From Paragordius varius (lineage: Eukaryota; Nematomorpha), in contig OZ176057.1 of the NCBI GenBank assembly GCA_964247055.1, positions 1,674,001-1,738,000 on the forward strand: a stretch of 64,000 nucleotides of DNA, written 5' to 3'. A program made the translations under genes and the position numbers. How positions within the stretch are numbered: the stretch's first letter is position 1; each line of letters opens with the position of its first letter. The notes beneath the pieces were generated by a model. The model had not been told where the DNA came from. It searched no databases and saw only the letters and a program-made list of their open reading frames with translations. Shown here piece after piece: positions 1 to 12,300 of the stretch.

Positions 1-2672
1 TAACTATCATTAGACGATGTCTCTTTGCTGAATAAGCTATTTAGCATTTTTTATAAACTTTCTATTCAATTATACTTAATCATACAGTAATTCACCCTAA
101 AATAAATTAGTGTTTTTTTAAGATTAAAAATTTTTTATAGTTTTAAAAATGTGACGAGTTATATTAGCCCGAAATCACATAATTTATTTTTAGAGTGAAT
201 TTGAATTGTTCGAATGTGATTTTGAATTGTTGAGGGTGAAATCGAAATGTTCAAGTGTGAATTACATAAATGGTATATATATATATATATATATGTATTG
301 CCATATAGAATTTACAGTAAAAAGCTATTTTTCTTGCCTAAAAAGAAATACTTTTAGTAACGTTGTTATACAGTAAAAATGTAAATTATACAAACGTAAA
401 AATTATATGACAAATTTTTTTTCAAACCTGTTTGTAAACTTGATGTTTTTAGTATACAACAATATATTGGCTTCCGAAATAGTGATGATGTGAAACACTT
501 AATTTTATATTTTAATATAATTATAAATTTATAGAGGAATAATTAAAGTTTGAAAAAATGTGGTTGTCATTAATAATTTTTTATTTACGTTTTGTCTGTA
601 TGTTTTTTGTTTAAACTATAAACACGATAATATATTTTAAATTGTTTATAGTAACGACCGTTAAAGAAAATTTTTATATTGTAAATTCTCACTTATATTG
701 ACCACAATTCTACTGGAAATATCCGAAACCGTTTAAGTTTTGAGTTTATAATGAAAACAGTTCCGTATAAAACATTCTGCCCAAATTTTTTACCAAAAAA
801 TATTTCCCATACTAATAAAATTGTCCAACGTAATTTTGGCTATATTATTATAAGCCTTCAACCTTAAATTAGATTATGGTATATAACTTTGATACATGTT
901 AATTGACAACCTAAAAGTTAAATAATTAAAATAATTTTATGGAGCTGTTTGTTAGAAACGAGACTTACGATTAAAAAAACAATAGTTACGTCACAAAAAA
1001 AACGGTTAAGGTTCAAATATTTTTATAAATTTTAAAAACAACAATCTTCATATTTACCCCCATTATTAAATAGATGGCATATACAAATATATATCAACGT
1101 GCATTTATATCATTTTAATATTTGTGGGTTATTTTATCAAAATTTACGGGAAAGTTCGTTAGTATTTAAAATAATTGAATATGGCTATTAAAGGCTAAAA
1201 TTAACGGATTTTCATAAAAATATAATTTATAAAAGCTTCAAATTGAAACCGGTTCTGGTTCTTGAGATTAGGAACCTAAAATTTTTGAAAATCTTTTTTC
1301 TTACAAAATATTTAAATAAAATATTTTAATTAATAAGTATACTAATTTATATATATCATTTACAATTCATATTCACCCTTAAATAATTTAAAATTACCCT
1401 TGAACAATTAAAAATCACCCTCAAAGAAACTATATGTTTTTTAAGATTAAAAATTACCTATATTTTTTTAAAAAAAAATCCTAAATTAAAATAATGGTAA
1501 AAAATAATAAACTATGCCATAAAGATATAATCTTATTAATAATAATGAGTTATGTTAGTTAAATGCATAATATATTTGGGTGAAATTAATTTGGTCGAGG
1601 TTAAATTTGAACAAATTATATATAATATGCAATACATATATTATATATATATATTGTCAGATCAAAATACATAATAATTAATGATCAATATTAATAAAAA
1701 AATTGGCAGACGTATCAACTTTTGATTAATAACAAATAAGATGATCAAAATTTGATTTTTATAAATAAGTTTTATATAATAATTAAAAATTTAAACGTAT
1801 GCCAAAATTATTTTATTATTCTAAATCTGGAAGCACTAAATTTTAATGATTATTTATATATAATAATATGCAAATATAGTAAAATTAAAATTAGTTTTCT
1901 AAATTGTAAAATTAATTTGTGATTGATTTTTTGTAAATAAAAATCCTTTTATTGTATTTTTGATACAGACTATTCCTTAGCTTCCATGCAAATAATATCG
2001 AAATTAAAATATTTGGAATTTTATTTGACAACATAATTAATTTGTTTTTGCCGAATCAAAAACGTAATTTTTGGGGTTTCATTCGGCTAAATACTAATTT
2101 TACACAATATACGAATATTTATATATTTTAATTATTTAGATTAAAACCTTTTAAAGACAAAAACTAAGTCGATATAAATAATAATAGTGATATATTATTA
2201 TAATTAAAACTAAATTTCAAAAATAATAACAATTTAAAATGTTTGTCCATCCTTTGAAAAAGATACTCCCACCATTTATTGAAAACTTTGATTGAATACA
2301 TTTCACTTTTATATAAGATTTTAAAACAAAAACAAAGTATATGTTACAGTATGCACATATTTGCTGGAGTATTCACATTATTGTTTGATTGTCAACACAA
2401 TAGTGTATAGATAAAAACAACAAAATGTTCAAGTCAAACATTTTCCCTAACTTACAACATTAATTTGTTTATTTAATTATGGACAAAATTTATTTTATAG
2501 CACACGCTACTGTATTACCGATTGGCCAACAATAATGTGAATAGGTCAATTGCATACGGTATATAGGAATAAAAAAATGTTATTTCAATCAATCTCCAAT
2601 AAAACACTCCTAAGCAAAAAAAAAACAAAGCAAAGCCATGTCAAACATAAAACTTTTCATATCTACACGATA
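1..2672. other. Presumed last visible intron of the collagen gene, with degraded foldback arms
   Basis: AT-rich sequence with no exon I can recognise on either strand. It holds degraded arms of the foldback family described at 2673-3052: arms near 88-290 and a decayed copy at about 1343-1660, both with the 20-bp motif CAATTCAAATTCACCCTT in variant form. It also holds a possible small Tc1-like element near 2347-2512 and short TA runs. Confidence 0.5.
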
Positions 2673-3052
2673 TATATACCATTTACAGTTCAAATTCACC
2701 CTTAAACAATTCAAATTCACCCTTGAACAATTCAAATTCACCCTTGAACAATTCAAATTCACCCTCGAACAATTCAAATTCACCCTAAAAATAAATTATG
2801 AAACTTCGGTCTAATATAACTCATAATTAAAATTAAATATATTTTTATGGCAAAGTTTATTATTTTTTCAGTATTATTTTGATTACATACAAAATTTCTT
2901 TTTTTATAAATATAAAAAATATAGCTAATATATAATCTTAAAAAACACATAATTTATTTTAGGGTGAATTTGAATTGTTCGAGGGTGAATTTGAATTGTT
3001 CAAGGGTGAATTTGAATTGTTTAAGGGTGAATTTGAACTGTAAATGGTATAC
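2673..3052. mobile_element. Foldback MITE with 20-bp subrepeats in both arms
   Basis: Inverted ends TAC-CATTTACAG and CTGTAAATGG-TA enclose arms built from about five (left) and four (right) tandem 20-bp units, CAATTCAAATTCACCCTTGA on the left and the reverse complement on the right. The middle is AT-rich. Related degraded arms lie near 88-290, 1343-1660 and 3540-3640. No coding capacity. The superfamily is not identified; a TA target is likely. Its right end reaches the splice donor of collagen exon 14. Confidence 0.75.
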
Positions 3053-3056
3053 ATAC

Positions 3057-3318
3057 CTTTAAAGATGGTCGTAGCTCCAGGCCTACACAAATTTTCACCC
3101 CAATGCGTGTAAACCGTTCCACCAATATCTTCCAGGTCTGGGAGTTGGGGTGCAGGACACAGTCCACAGCTGGCATCCTCACCGGGCTGACCCTTAACCC
3201 CAACAGGTCCGGGCTTGCCTTGTGCCCCAATGGGACCGGGTTCACCCTGCGGACCGGATTCACCTTCTGGCCCTCGCTCGCCTTGAGGGCCCATGTTCCC
3301 GGGGAATCCTGGATCGCC
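3057..3318 (-). CDS. Collagen exon 14: end of Gly-X-Y and start of C-terminal domain
   Basis: A 262-bp exon, phase 0 in and phase 1 out, with acceptor aataaaaag (weak pyrimidine tract) and donor GTATGT. About 15 triplets end at GQPGEDA, followed by [18 protein letters not shown], then [19 protein letters not shown]. The last part resembles the opening of the short-chain collagen C4 non-collagenous domain (pattern GG-x-V-Y-T-x-W-G, then Cys and a basic residue). The remaining domain exons are not visible in 1-3056. The donor overlaps the end of a foldback element. Confidence 0.88.
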
Positions 3319-6300
3319 CTTTTTATTTGTAATATTTATATATATATGTTATACGGTATAAAACGTGTCCGATCAACTTCATTTTACATACAAAAATTAA
3401 AAATTCAAATGGGGACCAGTAGTAAAAAATAGAGTCATGAGGAGAAACGTGTGAAAGATCATTTTTTTAATCTGAGTATATTATTGGTGAAATTTGAAAT
3501 ATTATATCATGAAATAAAATATGTTTTCAGGGATACCCGTTTTTGAATATATGAAAATTTACCCTTGAACACTTAAAATTCACCCCACGAACATATTCAT
3601 CAAACATTTCAAATCACCCTAAAAATGAATTATGTTTTTGCAAATCAAAATAAGTTTGATTTGTTTGATATTACATATGAGTTTTGTATTACCAATTTAT
3701 ATTCATATTTCTTATTTCGCCACCCAAAACGATAGTGTATACATGTTGATTAAAGTTTGTTACTGTATACATTGTTTGATATTCCTTAATTAATGCTAGC
3801 ATATAAATCAAAGGGCAATATTATTAACCTCTAGTTATTTTCGCTTTTTACTGCTATATTAACAAATAATAATGATAATAATGCTTGCTCTGTATGATAT
3901 CTGGAAATATTCAATAATATATATACTTATACTGTCAATAAAAGTTTTTTATATAGTCTTTTATGTGTTGTTTGCCTCTCCTCTAACATTTAATTTTTAC
4001 TGTACTAACTATGAAGAAAAAATTCAATATAAAATACAATTTACCGGAGCGCCACGAAGGCCACGTGGTCCAATCCCACCATTTTTGCCAGAACGTCCTC
4101 GCCGTCCAGGAAACCCTGGGATTCCGGGATCCCCTTTTTCCCCTTTGGGTCCTTGGGGCCCATCTTTTCCAGGGGCACCGGGGCGCCCTGGTCTGCCAGG
4201 AGGGCCTTTTTCACCTTGGGGACCCTAGAATTTATGTTTTTGATATAAAACTAAAACAGAGGACAAAACGTATAAACATCACGACAAATGTTTTTTTTTT
4301 CAAAAGACAATCCTCACGTGTTTTAAACCATATTTTTCCTAATTAAATTTAGCAATTACAATTGAAAAACACATAATAAAATGTGTTATCAATTAATAAC
4401 TTTATTTCATACATTGCAATTTATAACAATGTAGTTTTTAAAAAATAAGTTAAAAAAGTGTGCTTGTCTTAAAAAAATATTTATCTTTATATTTTGATGC
4501 TTTGTTCGTGCAATTACAATTTTTACTTTCCTTTTAAAAAATAGTATTAAGAATATCTGGTAAAAATTATAATTGTTCGTTATTATAATACAGTAGTGTG
4601 TGGCATAAAACAGTTTTTGTCCCTAAATCAAGAAGACACTGATGTTAATTACAGGGATTATTATTTTATTGCATTTATTTGTTCATTTTTTACAAACGCT
4701 ACTGTAAGATGCACATTAAATAATTTCCTAATTCTAAATTTTTCTAATCGATTAATTAATTATTTATATTGCTAATTTTATGATTCAATAAACCTTTTGT
4801 AAAATTATACCAAATGTTTGTATCAAATATATAGGCCTGATGAGATTCCAATATTGATAAAAAATTATTTAAAACTCTTCCAAAAAAAATATAAATATAT
4901 CATAAAAATAAGAATTTACAAGAGGTCCAGTGGGACCAGGGGCACCATCTTTACCAGGATTTCCATAATTTCCATCGGGCATATCTTTCCCAGGAATTCC
5001 TGGGCGTCCATCAATTCCATCTTGTCCAGAAGGGCCCGGGTCGCCCTAAAAAAGTTTTTTTGTCAACACATTTATTATGATAATTCATGTGAAGGGTAAA
5101 CGGATAACAATATGTGTAAATAAATTAGATTTCTAAAATCCTTTTCAGTATGCATATTAATTAGTCAAATCACAAGATTTTTGGTTAATTGGTACAGTAG
5201 CGTATGAAATTTAACAAGTTATCCATAATTAAATAAACAAATTTAATATTGTAAAATTGAAAAAAAAATGTTTAATTTTAACCATATGTTGTTCTTTACC
5301 CATATGCTACTTTATTGCCGATCGGGCAAAAATATAACTTACAGTAAACACAAAAAAAATTTTTCATTAATATTTAATTTACCATTATATTATTTGTTGC
5401 TAGAAATAGTGTCAGAAATATTCAATGAAAAAATAAAATTTAAAAGATATATGAATTTTTTTTACATTATACAGAATTATTTGACGTAATACTAATACAA
5501 TTCATATAGTAAATATTAATCTTTATGATTTTAACCTTGGCTCTAAAATGGTAAATAGAATTTTGAAAAATTAATATCAAACAATTAACTATATAATTTT
5601 TTATCAGAGTTTTTAGATTCAAAACCATGGTTCCAAAACACTATGATTTATTATTTATAAAAAATATTTAGTAACTTTCAATGTAACTATTTTACTGATA
5701 TTGATCATATTTCTGCGTTTTATCGGAACCTAAATCAACAATTCTAGTGATACAATTATAAAAGATTGATAATTATTGGCTCTCGCCTATTGGAAGCCAT
5801 ATAGCATATATATGTATGCATGTACGTAAAATTAAAAAACATTACTTGCTTTACATAAAAAAAAGTAGTACTTTAGCTCCTGGGGTGCCAGGAAGGCCAT
5901 CTTTACCAGGTGCACCGTCATCCCCATCCTTTCCTGGGGCCCCGTCCAGCCCATTTTCCCCGTCTAACCCATCTTTACCAGGGGCCCCGGTGGCACCCTA
6001 AAGAAAACCCAATATATTAATACAATAAAAAATGTAATTATACCTACATGGTGGACAAAACTACTGTTTGTAACTTTTATGTATTCCAATCCAATATAAT
6101 TTGTTAAATTGGAACATGTAAAAATATATAATTGATTGTGTTATTACTAAAAAATCTCTACTTTTGATACTCACAATAAGCGTGAGTTATGTTTTTTGAA
6201 AAAGTCAATTTTAAAATAGTACAGCAGTCTTATACAGAAAAACGATTTTACCTTATATTACAGTTTTGGCGTATAAAATTATAATTATCTATGTAGCATA

Positions 6301-9300
6301 TTTCGGGTTTTTGAATTAATTAAAATGGACATTAAAGCCGCCATGTAACTGATTTAATAAAGGTATAATCACCATTTTTAGCACAATTCTAATTAGTAGT
6401 CTTATTAAAGTCAAAACCACTGGAACAAATAATATATTAATAATTCTTGTAGAAATGTTATACAGGTGGATTAATTTTGTTTAACCCCGGAACGAAAAAC
6501 CAAATACAATATCTATAAAATATTTTTAAAAAGTCTAAAAATGTGAAATTTTCAAAACAATTAAAAAAATATTATAGAAAAAAAATGCAATTTCATGGGA
6601 AATATATAACTAATTTTATTAATTTTATTTGTGTTATTGTATTCGTAAACAGCGGTTAGACTGTGTTTCAATGTCCGATCAAATTCGGACCTAGGGTGTA
6701 AGTAATAGAGTTTAATAATCGAAAATTGATCCTTTTTAAACGAGTGTTATAGCTTTGATAGACCCTATATATATATATATATTTAATTAACAGAAAATAA
6801 TGGAGAATATAGGGTTGTGTTTTTTATGCCTTTGGGACAAAAATAATCGGTCTCACGGTTAACCATTTTTTAAGTTATCTAATCGGTGTTAATAGTGAAT
6901 AATTGCTACAAAACATTGTTAAAATGTGGATTTTTCACACATTTTTATCAAGTTTTTTCAAAAATGAAAATTAATATTTTTGGACTGCAATCAAAAAGTT
7001 AGTTTTGCAATATTTTTAAAAATTAAAATTTATTTATCAAATTATTTGTACGTATAAGAACCATACACTTAGCCTTTATAACTAAACTAGCGTGAGTCTC
7101 GTGCTGCTACGCAGCCCGAGGAAGTCCTTCGGACTTCTGGCGGGGGGGGGGGGGGGTTCGAAGTTTGGATTTGATTGGGTCTACTGGTTTTCCTGTACCA
7201 GATCACAAAGCCAGCATTTTCCATTTTTATAAATATATAGATTACCATAAATAATGTATTAATATCCATATATCTTTTAACATGCTATGCACATGATAGA
7301 TACTCCTTACTCAGCAGCTATCATCAAAGAAACGCTTGACTAAAATTTTTGCCTTTTAACAGGCAATACGAAAAATCTTTCTAGAATTTTTACAGTCTCA
7401 TATGGGCAAAAAAATACAATCAAAAAAATATTTTTGTGGACTTTGTTTTTTTTGATAAATTTTACGGGGGTAGCGGGTAAAAAGAGGGCCTAAATCAAAA
7501 AAGTGACTCGACTATGTTCAGCGCGATCAAAAATAAGTAAACAAAATTCATATTTGAAATTGAATGGTCCAACACGTTCTCCAAAAAATTGACTTATCCC
7601 ATTTTTCACACGGGGTGGGCCCGAACTGGGGACCTAATTCCAAAAAAGGGCGAAGCTATTGTCGGGGCATTCATTAATGATTATATTTTTTCGATATTTG
7701 GATTTGATTGGGTTCACCGGTTTTCCGGAAACAGATCACAAAGTTATATGAAAAATCAGTTTTTAGCGGGTAGCTCCTTACCCAGCAGCTATCATCAAAT
7801 AAACGGTGGACTAAAATTTTTGCCTTTTAACAGGGAATACGTGGAATCTTTATTGAATTTTTACGGTCTCATACCTAGGGCGAAAAATCGATTTAGAAAA
7901 TTATTTTTGTGGAAATGGCATTTTACGGGGAGAGCGGGTAAAAAGAGGGCCTAAATCAAAAAAGTGACTCGACTATGTTCGGCGCAATCGAAAATAAGTA
8001 AACAAAAATCATATTTGAAATTGAATGGTCCAACACATTCTCCGGAAAATTGTCTCAAAAACACGATTTTGTGGACTTCTGTTTTCAAAAAAAACCCGTT
8101 TTTCATACGGGGTGGGCCCGAACTGGGGGCCTATTTCAAAAAAAGGGCGAAGCTATTGTCGGGACATTTATTAATGATTATATTTTTTCGATATTTGGAT
8201 TTGATTGGGTCTACTGGTTTTCCTGTACCAGATCACAAAGCCAGCATTTTCCATTTTTATAAATATATAGATTATTCTTATTTATTTTTAAAGATAGGCT
8301 AAATTAATGATACTCACCCGTATCTATTAAATTTTTTTGTAAAATAAAGGTTCAAAAAATAAAAATAATGTTTTTGCATTAAAAATTATTGTTGATAATA
8401 CATCTTTCCATATATGTAATAATTCCACTAATATTTGAATTTCTCAAAAATTTAAGGGATTTGTCAAAATATTTTGCAAAAAAATTATAAAAAATTACAG
8501 GTAATCCATCTTGGCCAGGTAAACCGTCTTGACCGGGTTCGCCTGCCTCGCCATCCTTTCCAGGGTCTCCGGGCTGACCGTCAGAACCGCTATTTCCATC
8601 TTTTCCAGGTAGGCCGGGTAAACCCTAATAAACATTTATTTTGAAATAAATTTTGTGCTATAATTTGTCGGTGGGGAGCCTTTTAGGATTTTTGAATGAT
8701 AGTGTAGAAATTATCAGAGGTAATAAAAGGAGGTATTTTATTAATCAAATATTTTTTTAAAAAAATTTGTGGTTTTTCTTAGCAGTATTTATTGGAGGAT
8801 TTAAAGTTGATTCTTTTGCCTCGAAATGATATTGTCTTTTATAAAATTTTATTTAAACCTAAAAGAGCATTTATGATTTGCGGTTTAAGTAAAGTGTTAA
8901 AATTTTATGAAACGTTTACGTTTCCTGCTTCAAATCGTAAAGAAAGTAAAATTGCAATAAATATAAAACATTTTAAATCCTTCCAATTAAAATGTAATTT
9001 CTACTTCAATCCCAATGATATCGTTTAATAAACCTACTTTTAGGTTAAAAACGTTTTTTTTCTTTTGTGAAAAACATAAGCTAAGATTAAAAGTATAGGC
9101 CTTATGATATTGCAAAAAAGAAAAGAATTTCCAATTAGCCCGAGGTTTCCAACGTGCGGCCAGCGGGAGGCATGCGGTCCTCTACTTTTCGGCCCACGAA
9201 ATTTTTGAAAATTACGATAAGAAATTTCAAAATTTTAAAAAATTTGTATTAATTTATCCCTTTATATTTTATACCAACGAACTAAAAAATTGGTCAAAAA

Positions 9301-12300
9301 ATACAATTTATATTATCGGGGTAATATTTTTAATATCTAATAAACAATTTATTAATGCCTATATTTTTTTTCAGTGGGGCCGGCCGAGATTTTGAATCAA
9401 AAAATGCGCCCCGCGGAGCCATTAATATCGGGCACCCTCTGCTATTATCTAGCAATAAAATTTAATGAGAATTAAACGATGAATTATTTAATCAAACCGT
9501 ATAAAATTACAATAAATGTAAAAAAAATTTATTACAGGAGGTCCTGTGCGCCCTGGGGCACCGTCTCGTCCCGGTTGACCATCTCTCCCGGGTAAACCGT
9601 CTTTTCCAGCTGCACCTGGGAGTCCGTCTGATCCGTCAGGACCGGGGGCTCCTGTTGGTCCCTATTTTAAGTGTAGAAAATAAAATGTTTTAAAAAAAAT
9701 ACGAAAAAATATTTTTGTTTGTAATTCAAAAAAATGGATATTAGTATAAATGCGTTTAAAAAATAATTAAGTTTTATATAAACGAATCAATGAAAAAATT
9801 TTTTTTAAATTAAATTTCACTATAATTTTTTTATCTACTAAAAGTTGTATTGGTGGATGGAGAAATAATTTGGGCAATTATGAGAAGCCTATCCTAATGC
9901 AGATTCGGGGAAAAATTTTGCTACTTACTAATTTATTATGCAAACAACTCTTAAAGTATTTTATATAGAGAAATATTGAAAAATATTTTTTTATAAGACA
10001 ACCATACTTTTTAAACTTAATTATTACAATTTAACATTATATAATTCAATTGCAATCCCCGATTCGCAACCCAAAATGAGTTATATTTTACAAAATTAAA
10101 TAATTAATTTATCTCCATAAAAAACATTTGTTTTTGGTTATGCGTTTTGTCTGTAAATTTAACTTTTACTGTAAATATTACACCTGAACTTAACATGTTT
10201 CGGTTTTACTAAATTTATAAAATAACTGTAAGAATTATTTGATTTTAAAGCACTTTAATGGGTTATTTTGAATAATGAATCAAGTGATTGTATAATTATT
10301 TTGATATTGTACATATAGATTAAAGAATAAAAAATTCACATTATTAAATTTTATATCGAATAAATTAATATTTCTCCTAAATGAACCAAAGATATTAATT
10401 CTTTCTAAAATATAATTAAATATTGGATTGAGAATGATGAAAAATCTATTTAAAAGGAGAAACCTGTATTAAAGAATTATAAGCTGGCTGTGATTTCATA
10501 TTATTAATCAAAAAATTAAACAAAACGTTTTGAATTTCAAACATTAAGAAAACCAACCCGATAATACCGGGAATTATTTTAACGCTAAAGATATATATAT
10601 TTAACCAATTTTTAAATTATCATAAAAATTAACCAAACTTCATTTATTTCTTAAAAAAACCAAATATATACGAATCTAAGAAAAAAATTCAACCGGTGGT
10701 CCATCTAGCCCAGGGTTTCCGTCTTTTCCAGGAGGGCCTGGAGGCCCATCGCGACCGTCGTTGCCGGGACGACCAGGAGAACCAGGGTTGCCATCGCGAC
10801 CAGGGAATCCGGGATCGCCCTAAAAAAGGCATAAACCAATAAAACTAAATAATTTTATTTATGTGGTTTAGGGTGTCTTTTTTTTTCTTTTTTATTGAAG
10901 GGTAAAGACTAATTGGGTGAGAACTTGTGAAGGCTTTAACACTCGCTTGCCTGCCCAGGGCTAATTTTTTGGTAGAAAATGGCGCAGTTTTGGGGTTTGC
11001 TGACAGTGCAAGAGTTCGGCTCCCTGCCTATTATACCACCAAGTCTTCCTTATAAAAAATTATCTATTTGAAGGAAAATGATTTAAATAAAAAAATCTTA
11101 GCCATAAGCAAAGAGGCTAAAACTACCCATTTAGGAATCTTATGTTAACCAAAAATATAGTGGAATTGGTCCAGGTACAAAAAATGGATCTTAGAGGCAA
11201 AAAGCCTGATTGACAAATACAAGAATTAATAGCATTATGAAAGTTTTAATCTCTGAAATTAATTGCTATCGAAATATAAGAGTTTGGAAGCGAAACTGTT
11301 AGAGATTGCAAAACTCTAATCTATAAAAAAATTTCATAATTAAAATAACACAACCTTTATTAAATAATAGTTTTATATAAATTTCTGAATAATGCCAATG
11401 TATCCCGGTAATAAATAACAAAAGTTAATAAAAAAATTTTGATTAAAATGAAAAATTAAATATTTATACGGGTGGACCCTTGGGACCAGGTAGGCCATCT
11501 TTTCCTGGGGCACCATCTTGCCCATCTTTGCCTGGAAATCCGTCTTCTCCGGGTTCTCCATCTCGACCAGGGATGCCTGGTTTTCCAGGAGTTCCCTAAA
11601 AATCAAAATTATATTTAGAATAAAATTTAAATTTTAAATTAAAATTAAAATAAAAATCGTAAAATTTATATTGAATAAATAGCTTTGATCTCGATTTTGT
11701 ATAAATATTAGTCAAAAAAACCAAAGATTTATTAAACGTAGGCGGTTAAGATTTATGGGTCGTTTGTTAATTGGAAAATATTTAAATCTGTGAAAGGTAA
11801 AGATTTTTCGTTTTCCAGCTTAAATTTATCCAAAAGATTTTCAATTCAAACATATACTACTTGAACATATTCAATTCTTTCTTCAAAATACTCAATTTTC
11901 AAATGCGAAAAAATAAAAACTACACAAAGTCCACAAAAGAATCAATCTGATAAAATATATATATTTTGATAAGATTATGTATCAAAATTATCATGTGCTT
12001 TTGGTTTTGGCCCTTAAGAGTGATTTAAGGTTATTTTTATTTTTGTGGTAAATGCTTCACATCAGAAAATGGCAAAATTTCCGCAGAGGCTTTAGGCAAA
12101 AAATATATTAAAGAAAGGATAAAACAAAACGATATTGTCAAAAAATTTATAGGATGTGAGCTCCGAAAGTCCTAAATTTTTTTGCTCCTTATAGATTGGG
12201 TCTCTTAAAATAAAGGCAAAAATTCTGGGATTGCACGAATAAATTTTATATGCCAAATTATAATATCAACAAATATTTAAAAATACTTTTTTTAAAAAAC

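Noticed and set aside
2688-2790. 20-bp tandem repeats that might look like a CRISPR array
   Set aside because: There are no spacers, the units are contiguous, and the inverted partner at 2955-3045 shows a foldback element in a eukaryotic intron.
3872-4228. Plus-strand frame of 118 codons over collagen exon 13
   Set aside because: Its Pro/Gly-rich second half is the antisense of the collagen exon; splice sites and the Gly-X-Y register support the minus strand.
7589-8302. Plus-strand frames of 112-121 codons
   Set aside because: They lie inside Helitron tandem units, recur with shifts at about 30268-30513, and resemble no protein family.
8792-9028. 78-codon plus-strand frame inside a collagen intron
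   Set aside because: AT-rich, no motif, no splice or regulatory context; consistent with chance.
10921-11045. tRNA-like or SINE-like segment (AGTTCGGCTCCC resembling a B box, ending ACCACCAAG)
   Set aside because: The T arm does not pair properly, no convincing A box lies at the right distance, and no second copy is seen in the window.
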